Below, piece after piece: positions 50,091-61,603 of a DNA stretch of 64,000 bases. The stretch spans positions 58,898,001-58,962,000 of the forward strand of contig CM074864.1 in NCBI GenBank assembly GCA_037501455.1, given 5' to 3'. Source of the stretch: Lantana camara (lineage: Eukaryota; Streptophyta; Magnoliopsida; Lamiales; Verbenaceae). Each line of letters opens with the position of its first letter. The first letter of the stretch is position 1. Position numbers and translations under genes: made by a program. Below the pieces are notes generated by a model. The model was given only the letters and a program-made list of their open reading frames with translations. It had not been told where the DNA came from and made no database searches.

Positions 50091-50372
50091 GGGGTCGTGT
50101 ACTAATCAAGTTGTGTTTATGCATGTAAGGATTATAAGTGTTAGTGATAGGCTGCAAACACATGTTTACAGTTCATGTCTGTCTTCATGTTTTGACATAA
50201 ACTTCATGATTTCTATCACACGCCTCATTTGCGTGTGATAGTCCACCAGCTTTAATATCCAAATCACATGGGCCGGCCCTTATCACACGGGCTCCTGTGC
50301 ATGAGTAGTAAACAACCGCCAGCGCATGTCATTGGGCCGTCACATGCCTTATCCCAAAAAGTACACGACCCC
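50091..50372. mobile_element. PIF/Harbinger-type MITE (282 bp)
   Basis: Terminal inverted repeats GGGGTCGTGTAC and GTACACGACCCC are perfect over 12 bp and flanked by TAA on both sides, the 3-bp target pattern of Tourist/Harbinger elements. No ORF. Confidence 0.85.
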
Positions 50373-52975
50373 TAACAGAACTAACTGTAAATTAAACCAC
50401 TACAAAGCTGAAAAAATACGCTAAGTAAGGAAAATGAAAATTACAAAAATAACTTATATCAATTAAGCACTTTAAAAATAAACTATCCTTTCAAAAAATA
50501 AAAAAATAAACTATCCTAAATAACTCAAAAGATACATAGAGTTAGGCGATTTCTTCTTAGATTGCCTCTTTTCAAAAATCAAAAGCATTACTTGAAATGT
50601 TAATGGAAATTGGTTCAAATAATTAATAAATTTACTCTTTAAAATAAAGGTTCAATTTTGAATTCCACTTAAATATATATATATATATATATTTAAATAT
50701 TTTAAAAAAGAGCACCACTCGAAATTAGGAGTCGTACTCATTTTCTCATATATCTTTCATTCATTTATTGATAAAATCTTTAGTCTTATCATATTTATAT
50801 ATCATTAATTGTACTTTATAATTGATAAGTGATGCGATAACATGACACGCCGTGTTTAGTACAAATATAGAAATCCTGAGGTCGAGATTTCTTCAGTCTT
50901 TAATTAATTAGTCAAAAATCTTTTCCAAACTTTGAAAATTTTATTATTTATAATTCATAAATGGACATTAATAATAAAAGAGGTCGGTGAGAAGCGTGTA
51001 CAAACTTGACCGTACGGCAACGGCACTTCACCTTAATTAAATAATAATTAATATTTGTAATTGATCGTACGGAGACAGTGGGGCCCACGTACATTAAACC
51101 TCCGTACGTGTACGTACGGTCACATACGTGTCCCTCCGACAAAGGGCGCTGCTAAAAATATCAGCCGGCACGTGCTTGACTTTTTCACCCTAAATCCTTT
51201 CAAGTCGTTTAATTTATTTAATGGTGTGCCTACGGCCTATTCTATTTTTTTAAATTTAATTGTAATATATTTTGGAATTAATTATGTTTGGTCCTGAATT
51301 GTATTTTATATATTTTGATATAATTTGTTACTTGCTAGACAGTTGCCAGGGAAAAGCGGTATTCGAGAATTTAGATCGAAGTGAACTCCGATGTTGTCCT
51401 ACAATGGATTAGGATAGAAGAGGTCGAAGACCACCCTTTAAAGAATAAAATAGAAAATTGTCGTAGATTCTTTCGAATTTTATACGATTTCAAGATAAAT
51501 CAAGTTTTTAGAGAATGCAATGACAGTGCTGACAGATTCAGGGAAGATGAGACATGATATTCAAACAACTTACATGGATTACGAGTTGCCGCCGACTAGT
51601 TTCCTAACAATGTGACGGTCCTCTTTGGCCCTATGACGAAAAAAAAAGAAGTTATATTTACTTGGGTCTTATTAGTGAATCTTAATTAAATTAACTTCTT
51701 TTTTTTTTTTTAACGCATACGCATATGAATCTCAACTCGAACTCGTAACTTAATTATCAGTTCATAGTTTTAAATACTTAACACTAAATTGTCTACTTGT
51801 CCCTACTTCAATCAACCTGTTGAAACTCTTTTTATCTAAAAAAACTCACTAATACCTTTTGATTTTTTCAGCAATTTAAGCCATATAAAAAATAATAATA
51901 ATGTTGGAAACAATAATATAAACTACATTATAGGGTAACAAACATACTAATTAGTAACTCTAAAATTCTATAGCAAGAAAATTTTGTCTAATCCATCACA
52001 CCTACCCATCTCCTCTCCTAAAGATACAAGACCAAAATATAAAGTGAAATAAACAATTTTATATGCATAGTAATTGAACTCGCTCAATATAATCAATTAA
52101 AAGTAAATTGCTTTAAACTTATATAATAATTATAATTAAATTAATGACATTAGGGAAAAAGAAAAAAGTGGGATGTGGAAGTGCAGCATTTTAATGTTGT
52201 TACGTCCATTCGTTGCAGTAGACAGGGCACCGAATTTATGCATGCACATGGGTCAGCAGTAAAATTGTTCCACATTTTCGTATAATTTCTCTTTTCTTAT
52301 TTTTATATAACTCAATTTGGTAAAATTCTAATTTTGGTCCCATCTAAATAAAAGTTTGATTGTTTGACTAAATTGATATAATTTCTTTCCCATTTAATTT
52401 AATCATTTTTTGGCTTAATTTTTCTCGTCAGATTTTATGTCACCTGAATTAGAATCGATGAATTGTGTTTTTATTTTTTATTTTTTATTTACCTAACGAA
52501 ATTATTTCTTAAGTTGTGATCTTACAAATTACGGATTTGAATTAAAATAGTTAATTATATTGGATGAGACAAATGTTGCAAACTCCTATTTATTAGGGAT
52601 AATTAATGTTCTAGGTACGGTTTGACGTTTTTGGCATGTCCAACATTAATAAAAGTTATGTCTCATATCGAATAAAAATTAAAATATGTATTAGTTAATA
52701 AATATTTAACGGTTTTCATCTTCAGTTAATTTTTAATGTGAATTAGGTTGATATATATTTTTATATCGTATCAAAGTAATTGAATATAATTGAATTTCAC
52801 TCTTCAAGTTAGACTCCAATGATTCGAGTTTGGGTGTATAGGTGCCGAGAGGTGTATTAACATGTCCAAAAATTATGTTTCACGTCGAATAAAAACAAAA
52901 CATGTGCTATTGAATAAAAACCAAAACATGTACTAGCTAATAAAGGTTTTACAATGTAACTTTCACTTTGGTGAT
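50373..52975. other. AT-rich spacer with a CGTACG-rich patch
   Basis: No gene recognised. Around 51010-51130 there is a cluster of palindromic CGTACG/ACGTACGT-type motifs that stands out from its AT-rich surroundings; an (AT)n run lies near 50672-50692. Confidence 0.5.
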
Positions 52976-53903
52976 GTTTGCAAACTCCACTCCTAAAGCA
53001 GAAGCGAAAATTGTAAAAAAGTGCAGTAGTAAAAACAGTGAGTGTTTGATAAAAATAGTGATAAGTAGAAAAATAATCAGTTGAGTATTTGCAGAAAAAA
53101 GTTGATAATCACTTTTAATTGTTAATTAAGTTATTAATTTACCACCAAAATATTTTAAATTATTTTTAAGTATTATAATATGATTTAAGTGATATAATAA
53201 ATTATTATAATTTTATGTAAGATTATTTATAATTAATCAAACATATAATTATTTTATATATTACTTCATTTATAAATAATAATAATTCAAGGAGAAGAAA
53301 ATCGCACACAATTACAGATCTTAGAAAACAATGAAACCAAACAACTTTAAAATAAATAAATTTATAAAAATTAAGAAAAGAAAAAAAAAAATAGCTGGTA
53401 ATTACGCAATCTTGAGCTATCTGGATTAAACAATTTTGATTCAGAGCAAAAAGAGCAGAACGAAACAGAAAAAAGAGAAAATATAAGGAATTAAAAAAGA
53501 ATAGAGTTGTATACGTATGTAAAAGGTCAATTTAGAATTATTAATATTTTATGAGGATATTATTGTCAAATAAAATTTTAATTAGCCATATAATCTATAA
53601 GTAGAATCCAAAAGCGTGTCCGGCCTGCTTCTGGATTCTGTCAATTTAGGATTATTAATACTATGAGGATATTATTGTCAAATAGAATTTTAATTAACCG
53701 TATAATCTATAAGTAAAATGTAAAAGCATGTCCTGGCCTGTTTCGGAAGTTTCCAAACATTCCCTTCATCAGTTAACTTTTGGATATGTTCTGCTTCTGA
53801 CTTATTTCTGTTTAAAATAAGCAGAAATTAAGTTTTCAAACACTCCAAAACAGCTAAAAATAAACACTTATCTCATAAACGTTTATTTTTAGAGTTTGCA
53901 AAC
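52976..53903. mobile_element. Candidate non-autonomous DNA transposon (928 bp) with GTTTGCAAACTC ends
   Basis: The left end GTTTGCAAACTC and right end GAGTTTGCAAAC form a perfect 12-bp inverted repeat, with weaker inverted similarity inward (AGCAGAAG-type blocks). A tandem duplication of ~114 bp lies inside at 53526-53747. I found no clear target duplication. Confidence 0.55.
53526..53747. repeat. Two tandem copies of a ~114-bp unit
   Basis: 53526-53639 and 53640-53747 both start GTCAATTTAG and share ATGAGGATATTATTGTCAAA and TAATCTATAAGTA, with scattered substitutions and small indels. Confidence 0.85.
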
Positions 53904-55504
53904 ACTTTCTTACTCACTTAACTTTTGGGTGACCTAGGTCGTGTACATACTTTCACATACAACCATCTCTTTTGTGGTGACTTAAGGCAATTCATATTTA
54001 ATTAGAGATTATAATTATACAATTTAAAAGTTTAACCGAACTCGAATGAAATATAGAGGAAAAAAAGAAGTATTTAATCCGTATAAAATACGTAAAGAAA
54101 TAAATGTGGAATAAGTTAGTTGATAGCGTTCAGCAATGAATATGAGAAAAGTATGGGACAAGGGAAACAGACATGGGATGTCTCTCCATTCCTGGGAATT
54201 CAAATCAAAGACGAATCTTTAAAATAGGTTGTAATTTATATATAATATATTAATATTTGAAATAAATTTATAGTTCCGACATGTACGAATGGGAATGTGA
54301 ATTACATTCCCACTAGAAATAGTTGGCATTAAATGCTCTATCCCTAAGTACATTTTATATTACTCCTCAAGAATTTAACTAATATGATCTTAAGTCTTAA
54401 CTGAGTTTTAAATTTTAATTAAAAAGTATATGTATATTTTTGCATTTTCTTGTGTTATTATTTTTTTTTTTCCGTGAAAATCTTGATTAATATTAGGATA
54501 TGTACGTCTCGAACACGTAAAGAATACTTGAATTACGTATTGTATTAATTTTAATTTTCTTTTAATCTATAACTATGTTCACACGTCTAGAAGCATCTCG
54601 TCTCCTAAAACAATTTTGGTTAGAGTTAATGTAATTTGAAGCCTAGCTAGTTGAATTCGTATCTTTGTCACGTATTTTAACTAATCGAAGGTGGACGTAA
54701 ATTATCCTTCAAATACAACACACGAATTCCCTATTTAACAAAAGTTCAGGGAAAAAAACAAACAATTATCGATCTTCATTCCTTCAAATATAATCCCACT
54801 GTACAGACTGCAGATTGTATTAGTTAATAGAAAAAGAAAAATAAAGAGACTCTCATTCATAAAGTCACCAAAATTTGAGTGCCGAACTAACTAATCAAGT
54901 TTGGTATAAAATTTCCTTTCTCAACTTCTTTATTTTTCTAAAAAATATTAAATAGGTGAAAAATTCTATTGTATCAATACTTTTAGAAAAACCATTTTAT
55001 CATATCATGTGATATCGAACACTATAAATTATATCGTGTTCTATTCATATCACTATATTTGTACATATATTCCGTATTGGGTACATTATAGGCGAAAGGG
55101 AGCCTCAATAACAAGGAATTGTGTAAAATTGTTTTTGTGTGGTTGAGTGGGCGTACATGCCATTACGGTGAAAGAAAGTGAAAATTGGGTGGCGATTAAT
55201 ATGTTTCAGATGCATTCATGGTCGTCCTGAATCATGATATATATATATATATATTTCACATTTTTCAAGGAACTTGTGCAATGTATATTACATTTAACAA
55301 GCATGGAGCGACCACTCACCTCTATTATAAATTCCACCAATCTTACCAGCTATATCATGTTAAATCTTCGTTTTTCTCCCTGCAATAGTTGATTACGTAT
55401 TTCATTATAAGTTGGAATGAGTTGAATTATTAAGGTGGAACTTTTACTTATCAATAGTAGTTGTATAATTACTTATTCGAACATAAAACTTTTGATTAAA
55501 TTTG
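53904..55504. other. AT-rich spacer
   Basis: No gene, RNA or well-bounded mobile element recognised. An (AT)n run lies near 55237-55252. Confidence 0.5.
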
Positions 55505-55760
55505 CAGTAAAAGGTTGAATCCCAGCCCTTAGGGTCTCCCACACCACAACACGACGAAACAAGTGGAAGAAGATAAATTAAGTATTCAGCGGTCCGTTAA
55601 GGGCCGACGTAGGTGTGCCTCCCACAAACCAACAAGGAGTTCACCCTCAAAACTCGTATTGGATTTAAGAATAAAGTTCCCACACTGCAGCATGTGGGAA
55701 TTGAACTTTACGCCTTGTAGTAAATTTATCCTTCGGAACTAATTGAGCTACGCCAACGAA
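55505..55760 (-). mobile_element. tRNA-derived SINE
   Basis: On the minus strand the 5' end reads like a tRNA: box A TGGCGTAGCTCAATTAG (55755 down to 55739) and box B GTTCAATTC (55706 down to 55698), about 50 bp apart as in tRNA genes. A non-tRNA body follows, ending near 55505. There is no intact cloverleaf, so this is an RNA polymerase III-type retroposon rather than a tRNA gene. The 3' boundary is approximate. Confidence 0.65.
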
Positions 55761-57276
55761 CGAGCTTTGAACCATTGATATGCAGAGCTCGATCGTTTTC
55801 TCCACTTTTAGGTGTTACATATATAATTCAATACGTTTACATTTCAATAAGAGAATGTATTCGAGGATGGACGTGGTGATTTAGGGAGAAAAAATTAGAG
55901 AAAAAAAAAATATATATATATATATCATTACATGAATAAGGTGTTGAGACTAGTTAAAAATGGTTCTTTTTGTTAGCAGCAAAATAACCAGTTGCATAAC
56001 GTGCACGAAATTATTGTCCAAGGCCGGCCAATTGCTGCATGTATTGTATCCCTCGTGCAAAATGACATAAATAGAGAGGTCAATCTGTAAATAGCAAAAA
56101 GTTAAAGGTAGCTTTGTGTCATAAAAGCCACACCTTTTATGTAGGATTTGAAAGCAGCTGGTTTTCAAAAAGGATGGAGCTAAAACAAATGTGATATGGG
56201 GATGGCCTGCAATTTGATTGGATTCCAGTCTTATCAAATATTCTAATCCCATAAAAAGAAAAACATTGATATCCATGCTTTTTACCCCCTCCTTTTTGTA
56301 ATTTAATTATTTTATATTATATTTTCTTACCTAAAGGTTTTTGCTAATACTATAACAATTTTTTTTGTAATACATTTATATTTGTATTTTCTAAATGAAT
56401 TACGAGAATAATAAAATCAAAACCCACAAGCAAATTGGTCAGTTACATTCGAGAAACACCATTTAAGTGGATGATTGAACAAAATATAAATACAGATAAG
56501 GATTTTATCTCATTGATAAAGTGAAGGTCTCATAATCTTAAGGTTGTACTTTCAATTGAAATTGTGATTCAACATCGACCCAAAAATATTTAAATTTTTT
56601 GATTATCGGGGCTCGTACCCTCAATCTGAAATTTTAGTTACGAAAAGAAATCAACACTACTATTGCGTTTGCCATTTGAATGCTCAACATAAAAATGACA
56701 TCCTTGGATCAAATTCTCCAAAGTTTATAACTTTAGTTCCATAAAGCTTATCTTGCAACAATCATAAAGTCGTTAAAGTTGAAAAAACCATTTTACCGTA
56801 CACTTTATCAAGAAAGCAATATCCTAATTAATAAAATAATTTGGGGAGACATATATATATGTACATAAATTGAAGGCGGAAAGTGAGCAGTGGACTAAGG
56901 GCATTCAAGTTTAAAGGGCAGATTGATTAGGAGAGGTGTACACAACCTTATACGGAATTCCAAATATAACAAATAATAAAGCAATCTATGCAAAAGCAAA
57001 GAAATTAAAAAAGGAGATGGATGAGTCATAGTTCAGGCAGGCAGCCGCTAATCACGCCTCCAACGTTTTCTCCACTTTTGTCCCTTTCTTTTTATTCTAT
57101 CCACAACCACTTTTATTTATCCCAATCCACCATAAATCAATGGGGTTTCTACTCCGACGTGTACGAAAAATTCATGTAAAAAGCGTTTTTAATATTTCGA
57201 AAATTTGTCCCTCACTTAGTTGGGTGGGAGATACTTTAAAAAAAAAAATAATGCACATATGATTTTGCTGATTTTA
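55761..57276. other. AT-rich spacer left of the LTR element
   Basis: No gene recognised. ORFs up to 108 codons (55950-56276, minus) are AT-driven and show no domain. Short relics resembling degenerate tRNA-like sequence occur near 56510. Confidence 0.5.
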
Positions 57277-57658
57277 TGATACGGTTTCGTATCGTAAGAG
57301 ACTTTAAAACAGTCTCAGGCTCGTTAGAGAAATAGAGGAGAAGAGAAGGATCAACCAGAGGACCGTCCGGACGGGGGAAATTGAGGAGGGAGAGAGACTT
57401 GAGAGATTAGGAGAAAAGATAATTACTTTACTTGGTTGATTATTCCCTTAACAACGACACAGACTAAATAAATAAAAGACAACCTAATTGCCTAGAACTC
57501 TTGCAAGGAAGGAAATCACTTAATGAAATACTATTCTAAACTAGGACTCTGCATTAATAAGGAAAACCTTAATAGAATACCAATCTATTCTAAACTCTAT
57601 CACGATCAAATATTCTGCCAGAATTGGCGCTGGATCATGGCCTATCGGAGCCGTATCA
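57277..57658 (-). repeat. 3' LTR of the calreticulin-carrying element
   Basis: 382 bp, TG...CA, same length as its partner at 58427-58808. The ORF entering from the interior runs through its first ~118 bases before stopping at 57541. Confidence 0.95.
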
Positions 57659-58203
57659 CTCTTCCACCCTTCGAGAACCACCTTGTCCTCGAGGTGTAAG
57701 ATGGAAAATTTTAATGTTGCTCGTCGTTCCCAAGGCGGCTTCGGTGGAATAACAAGCAGCTCATAGCGGGATGAGATTTTTGCACTTCCCAAATCACAAA
57801 TCAGAGCGCGGCATGTACTAGTGGCGTAGCCACGTATGTCGGAACCCAACATGATACTGTATGGAGTGTCACCACCAAATTTCTTCTGATCGACTTCACC
57901 ACTGATCAACTTCAGGTATCCACCACCACAGTCTAGTTTCTGCTTATGCTTGATAGAAAACTGAAACACCAAGGTCTTGTCCTTGTTGTTGACCTTAAGA
58001 TTGCCATCTCTTGATATGTCCAATGTCTTTTGCTTTGCCGGTTGTGGTGACAAAAACGGCAAAAGTGAGGGAGGAATATCAGCAGGCGGATTTTGCTTGG
58101 GCGAGAAGTTGTTGGTGTTCGGCGCCGAGACTATTATCTGATCAGTTTCCGTCCCATTACCGCTAACAACAGTTGTAGGACCGACTGAGTTATTAGCAAA
58201 CAT
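57541..58203 (-). CDS. ORF with a calreticulin segment and a gypsy-type pol tail (220 aa)
   Basis: Residues about 73-127 match the N-domain of plant calreticulin, an ER calcium-binding lectin chaperone: [28 protein letters not shown] and [14 protein letters not shown] are hallmark blocks (57823-57987). Residues 1-72 are proline- and asparagine-rich and unassigned. Residues about 150-192 (PPWERRATL...[11 protein letters not shown]) resemble the C-terminal end of gypsy-type polyproteins. The frame then runs into the 3' LTR. The segment lacks the signal peptide, most of the lectin domain, the P-domain and the ER-retention tail, so it cannot be a functional chaperone. It is most simply host sequence captured by a retroelement. 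Confidence 0.8.
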   Translation of the reverse strand: MFANNSVGPTTVVSGNGTETDQIIVSAPNTNNFSPKQNPPADIPPSLLPFLSPQPAKQKTLDISRDGNLKVNNKDKTLVFQFSIKHKQKLDCGGGYLKLISGEVDQKKFGGDTPYSIMLGSDIRGYATSTCRALICDLGSAKISSRYELLVIPPKPPWERRATLKFSILHLEDKVVLEGWKSDTAPIGHDPAPILAEYLIVIEFRIDWYSIKVFLINAES

Positions 58204-58406
58204 GGCAACAGTTTCCCCAACCGTAGGCGCAATCGCCGTTTCAGGCTTTGCACACGTCTATTTTGTCTCAGCCACGAAGGGACGAAAATTTTGCACGGTC
58301 TGTCCATGGCCTGTATCGAGGTTATTATGATTTCAATCTGGTTCAGAGCTTCCTTCAAATTTGTGTCGATTCGCTGCAAACTGGACACACTAACCGTTTC
58401 AGCCAT
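58204..58406 (-). CDS. Retroelement gag-like N-terminus (remnant)
   Basis: Starts [20 protein letters not shown] directly after the putative primer-binding site, the usual position of a gag start. Homology to gag is inferred from position and a helix-like, coiled character; I do not recognise a capsid motif. Around 58260 the likely reading frame switches to that of the downstream ORF, with a TAG in the downstream frame near 58257, so the two are not one continuous frame. Confidence 0.45.
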
Positions 58407-58426
58407 CCTCTCAATGAAAGCACCAA

Positions 58427-58808
58427 TGATACGGTTTCGTATCGTAAGAGACTTTAGAGCAGTCTCAGGCTCATTAGAGAAATAGAGGAGAAGAGAAGGA
58501 TAATCTGGAGGACCGTCCGACCGGGGGAAATTGGGGAGGGAGAGAGACTTGAGAGATTAGGAGAAAAGATAATTGCTTTACTTGATTAATTATTCCCTCA
58601 ACAACGATACAAACTAAATAAATAAAAGACAACCTAATTGCCTAGGACTCTTGCAAGGAAGGAAATCACTTAATGAAATACTATTCTAAACTAGGACTCT
58701 GCATTAATAAGAAAAACCTTAATAGAATACCAATCTATTCTAAACTCTATCACGATCAAATATTCTGTCAGAATTGACGTTGGATCATGGCCTATCGGAG
58801 CCGTATCA
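58427..58808 (-). repeat. 5' LTR of the calreticulin-carrying element
   Basis: 382 bp, TG...CA; about 94.5% identical by eye to the LTR at 57277-57658. Borders the putative primer-binding site. Confidence 0.95.
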
Positions 58809-59003
58809 TTTTAGCTTTTTTTTTTTATCTAGTAAAATCAAATTATTTAGATATAAACTATTTTCTATTAATAATAATAACAACAAACTCAAAGATACCT
58901 CATGAATTTAATACAATACCAAATTATTGTGTTACGTGATGGGGTGGTGCGGAAAATTGTGTTGGACTGCCTTTTCAGATTGTATGTTTTTAAAAGAGAT
59001 ACA

Positions 59004-59296
59004 AGGGGCAGTTGCAAATAACTCCACATCAGTTTGGAAATTTTTACTTTACTCCCCGAAAATTTATACTATATAATAAGATATAAATACTGTATTAGAA
59101 CGTTTTAGTACTACATTATGTGAAAATTATACAACATGTTTTGAGAGTGGTGAAAATTTATACAACATAATAGGATATAAATACTGTATTATATCATATT
59201 CGTACTACACGTGGGGAGTAAAATAAAAATTTGATGCCCAATTGGGGAGTTAAGTAAAAATATGATGCCCAAGTGGGGATTTATCCAATATTACCC
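59004..59296. mobile_element. MITE related to copies A and B (copy C)
   Basis: Ends GGGGCAGTTGC and TATTACCC with inverted similarity inward (TTTTTACTTTACTCCCC on the left, complement GGGGAGT..AGTAAAAAT on the right). The flanking 9-mers AGAGATACA and GGAGATAGA may be a degraded duplication. The right portion is a direct tandem of GATGCCCAA..TGGGGA blocks. Confidence 0.6.
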
Positions 59297-59315
59297 GGAG
59301 ATAGAAAGCAAAACT

Positions 59316-59660
59316 TTACTTGACTTGATTTTCCATGATACAAACATATATATAATCAGGGAGTTCTAAATCCCCATAACTAGAATCTAAAGTTAAACGA
59401 GCTAGATGCTGAGCTGCCATATTCCCTTCGTGTCGAACAAATGAGAAGGTGGCCTTCGACACAGAAGAGAGGATGATTTTAATATCAACAACAATAATGC
59501 TTGAACAGGACCAATCTGATTCATCGGATTGTAATTTGAGAACTAAATTGAGACAATCACTCTTCAAAATAATGTATTGCAATCCCTGATCACGAGTAAA
59601 CTTAGCCGATTCCTTCAATGCCAAAGCTTTAAATTGGCACTCTTCAAAATAGGGATTGCA
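59316..59660 (-). pseudogene. LINE-type reverse transcriptase C-terminal RNase H fragment
   Basis: ORF (59316-59624, extending in frame to about 59660) with LKSDCLNLVLKLQSDES and TFSFVRHEGNMAAQHLA, the pattern of the plant RVT_3/RNase H-like domain found at the end of non-LTR retroelement proteins and in related host genes. About 100 residues remain; the catalytic N-terminal part of the domain and the reverse transcriptase are absent. It ends 20 bp from the MITE at 59004-59296. Confidence 0.65.
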
Positions 59661-61293
59661 ATCCCTGATCTCCCGTTCAAATATTCCACGGTTATTAAGG
59701 CTGCATCAATGTAAATAATATTATGCGGTGCATTTTTTAAAAAACTAGTCACCGCCGCACACCGTCCCTACGTGCATAAAAAACTTGATATAATTTGTAT
59801 TTCACTTAAAAAATAAAATAAATTATATGGTGAATTTGATAGCAAAACTCACCAAAACTTGACTATATTTTATTAATCGCAAAATACAAATTAAATTAAT
59901 AAAGAAAGAAAGAGGAAGAAGAAAGTGATTCAATTCTATAAATACATACCGAAAGTCCCTTCTTAGTTTTCATTAAAGTCGAACCAGAGTTGAATCTCAA
60001 GTAATTGCTCCTCTTTGTCATGTGAAGATCTCAAGCAATTGCTTATCTTTGTTATGTGAAGATCGCAACCTAAAAATTGAAAAATAGAAAAAAAAAAAAA
60101 AAGTTATTAATTGGAGAAAAAAAAATTGAAGAATAGAAAAACAAAATGGGAGATATTAATCGGAGAAAAACTAATATTTTATCTTTCTGAAATATGGATA
60201 ATGGCAAAAAGAATTTTAAATTGTGAGGTTTTTAGAGGGAAGTTTTGATAATGCTTGAACGTGGGCTACTGATATTTTATTGTGGTGAGATATGGATAGT
60301 GACAAAAATAATTTTAGATAGTGAGATTTTTTTAGGGGAGTTCTGATAATGCTTGATCATGGGTAGTAGAACTCCAAAAAAAATCCATTAATATCACATA
60401 TGCTTAGTAATATTATTGAGGGTAAAATAGGTAGTTCAAAAAATTGGTCTGTCACCCTGAAGAAATCGTCGTTTGTGAGAGAAAAGACGCTTCTTTTTTT
60501 ATATAGTATGGATACATTGTTGAACACTATTTGTGGTATTGTAACTTCACGAAATTTTAAATATTCATATCATTATAATCGAGTTTTGTTTGTGTCACTA
60601 TACATATATACGCATAGTAATATATGGGTTTTCGACGGGTTCCCTAAGGGAGAAATTAGGCAAGATATCAATTCAAACAAGGAAGCATATATCGTATTGA
60701 TGAAATCATGCAATATCACACATGAATATTGCTTCTTAGGTATAATTAATAGTGTGCGTTTCTTTCCTACCTCATTTCTTGTTATCATACCAATCACGTG
60801 TAAGTAATTACTTGGTTTTATTTGCAATTTTTGTTTTCTGTTTTTTAATTTAAATTCTTTAGTTTCAATTACTGTCTGAATTTAAGATTTAAAAAAATAT
60901 GCATATGGAGTACATGAAATTGGAGGTGTAAGAGTGAACGTATGGTGACACATAACCACAAACTAAAGTCAGCATTCTTCTTCTTATATCGGCTGAATAA
61001 ATAAATAAAAATATTAATAATAATAATAAATGTCGCTATATGTGTTTACTTGTATTTTGAAAATGTCGTCAGCATTTCGGCTGCTACCCACCCACTACTC
61101 TAGACTATTTATTTCTCCTTCAATTTTATAATTAAGAAATCAACTCTTTTGTTTTCTTTTTTGGTCATTATCCAAAGATATCCATTATTAATTCAATAAT
61201 AATTACCTAATAATATATATTTAATCAAAAGAAATGTCTAATTAGTTCTCCCACTAGAAACTTGTTTTGACTCATTTCATCATAATTAACTAA
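59661..61293. other. AT-rich spacer
   Basis: No convincing gene. A 135-codon ORF (60400-60807) is AT-driven with no domain or splice context. Around 60016-60066 a short block (GTCATGTGAAGATC / GTTATGTGAAGATC) is duplicated. Confidence 0.5.
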
Positions 61294-61603
61294 GAGACCA
61301 TTTGGTATCGTTACTAACCCACATAGATATGAATAAGAAAGGGTAATATCGTATTTGGTATTGTATATTAAGCTATGCGGGTCAATTGAATTTAATATTC
61401 GGCCCGCCAAAGCCTGACATTGTTCATCAATTAAGTCTTGTATCTCATATCCAATTATTGCTTTTACCAAGTAGAATTAAGGATATTAATGATAACCTTC
61501 AATACCAAACGCTATATTCATTTTTTCAATACAATATAATATCACTTAAAAAGTCCGAATAAAATTAAGTTAAATTAAATCAAAGTACGTACCAAACGCC
61601 TCC
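61294..61603. mobile_element. Tourist/Harbinger-like MITE (310 bp)
   Basis: The left end GAGACCATTTGGTATCG and right end CGTACCAAACGCCTCC are imperfect inverted repeats flanked by TAA on both sides. An 81-codon ORF inside is a by-product. Confidence 0.75.

Larger units (their letters stand above)
57277..58808 (-). mobile_element. Complete 1.53-kb non-autonomous LTR retrotransposon with a calreticulin fragment
   Basis: Two 382-bp LTRs (57277-57658 and 58427-58808), each TGATACGG...CCGTATCA, are flanked by the perfect 5-bp duplication TTTTA (57272-57276 and 58809-58813). The element is read on the minus strand. Next to the 5' LTR (the right-hand copy) is TTGGTGCTTTCATTGAGAGG (58426 down to 58407), in the primer-binding position. 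Just before the 3' LTR is the purine tract GAAGGGTGGAAGAG. The interior, 768 bp, is far too short for a full gag-pol and encodes a gag-like start, a calreticulin-like segment and what looks like the end of a gypsy-type polyprotein. By eye the LTRs differ at about 21 of 382 positions, mostly transitions. Confidence 0.93.

Noticed and set aside
55698..55760. Possible tRNA gene on the minus strand
   Set aside because: Box A and B are present but no complete cloverleaf or anticodon arm is evident; the sequence continues as a SINE body.
60400..60807. 135-codon plus-strand ORF
   Set aside because: AT-driven composition, no recognisable domain, no neighbouring exons or promoter features.
61225..61470. 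81-codon minus-strand ORF
   Set aside because: Mostly contained in the Harbinger-type MITE at 61294-61603.
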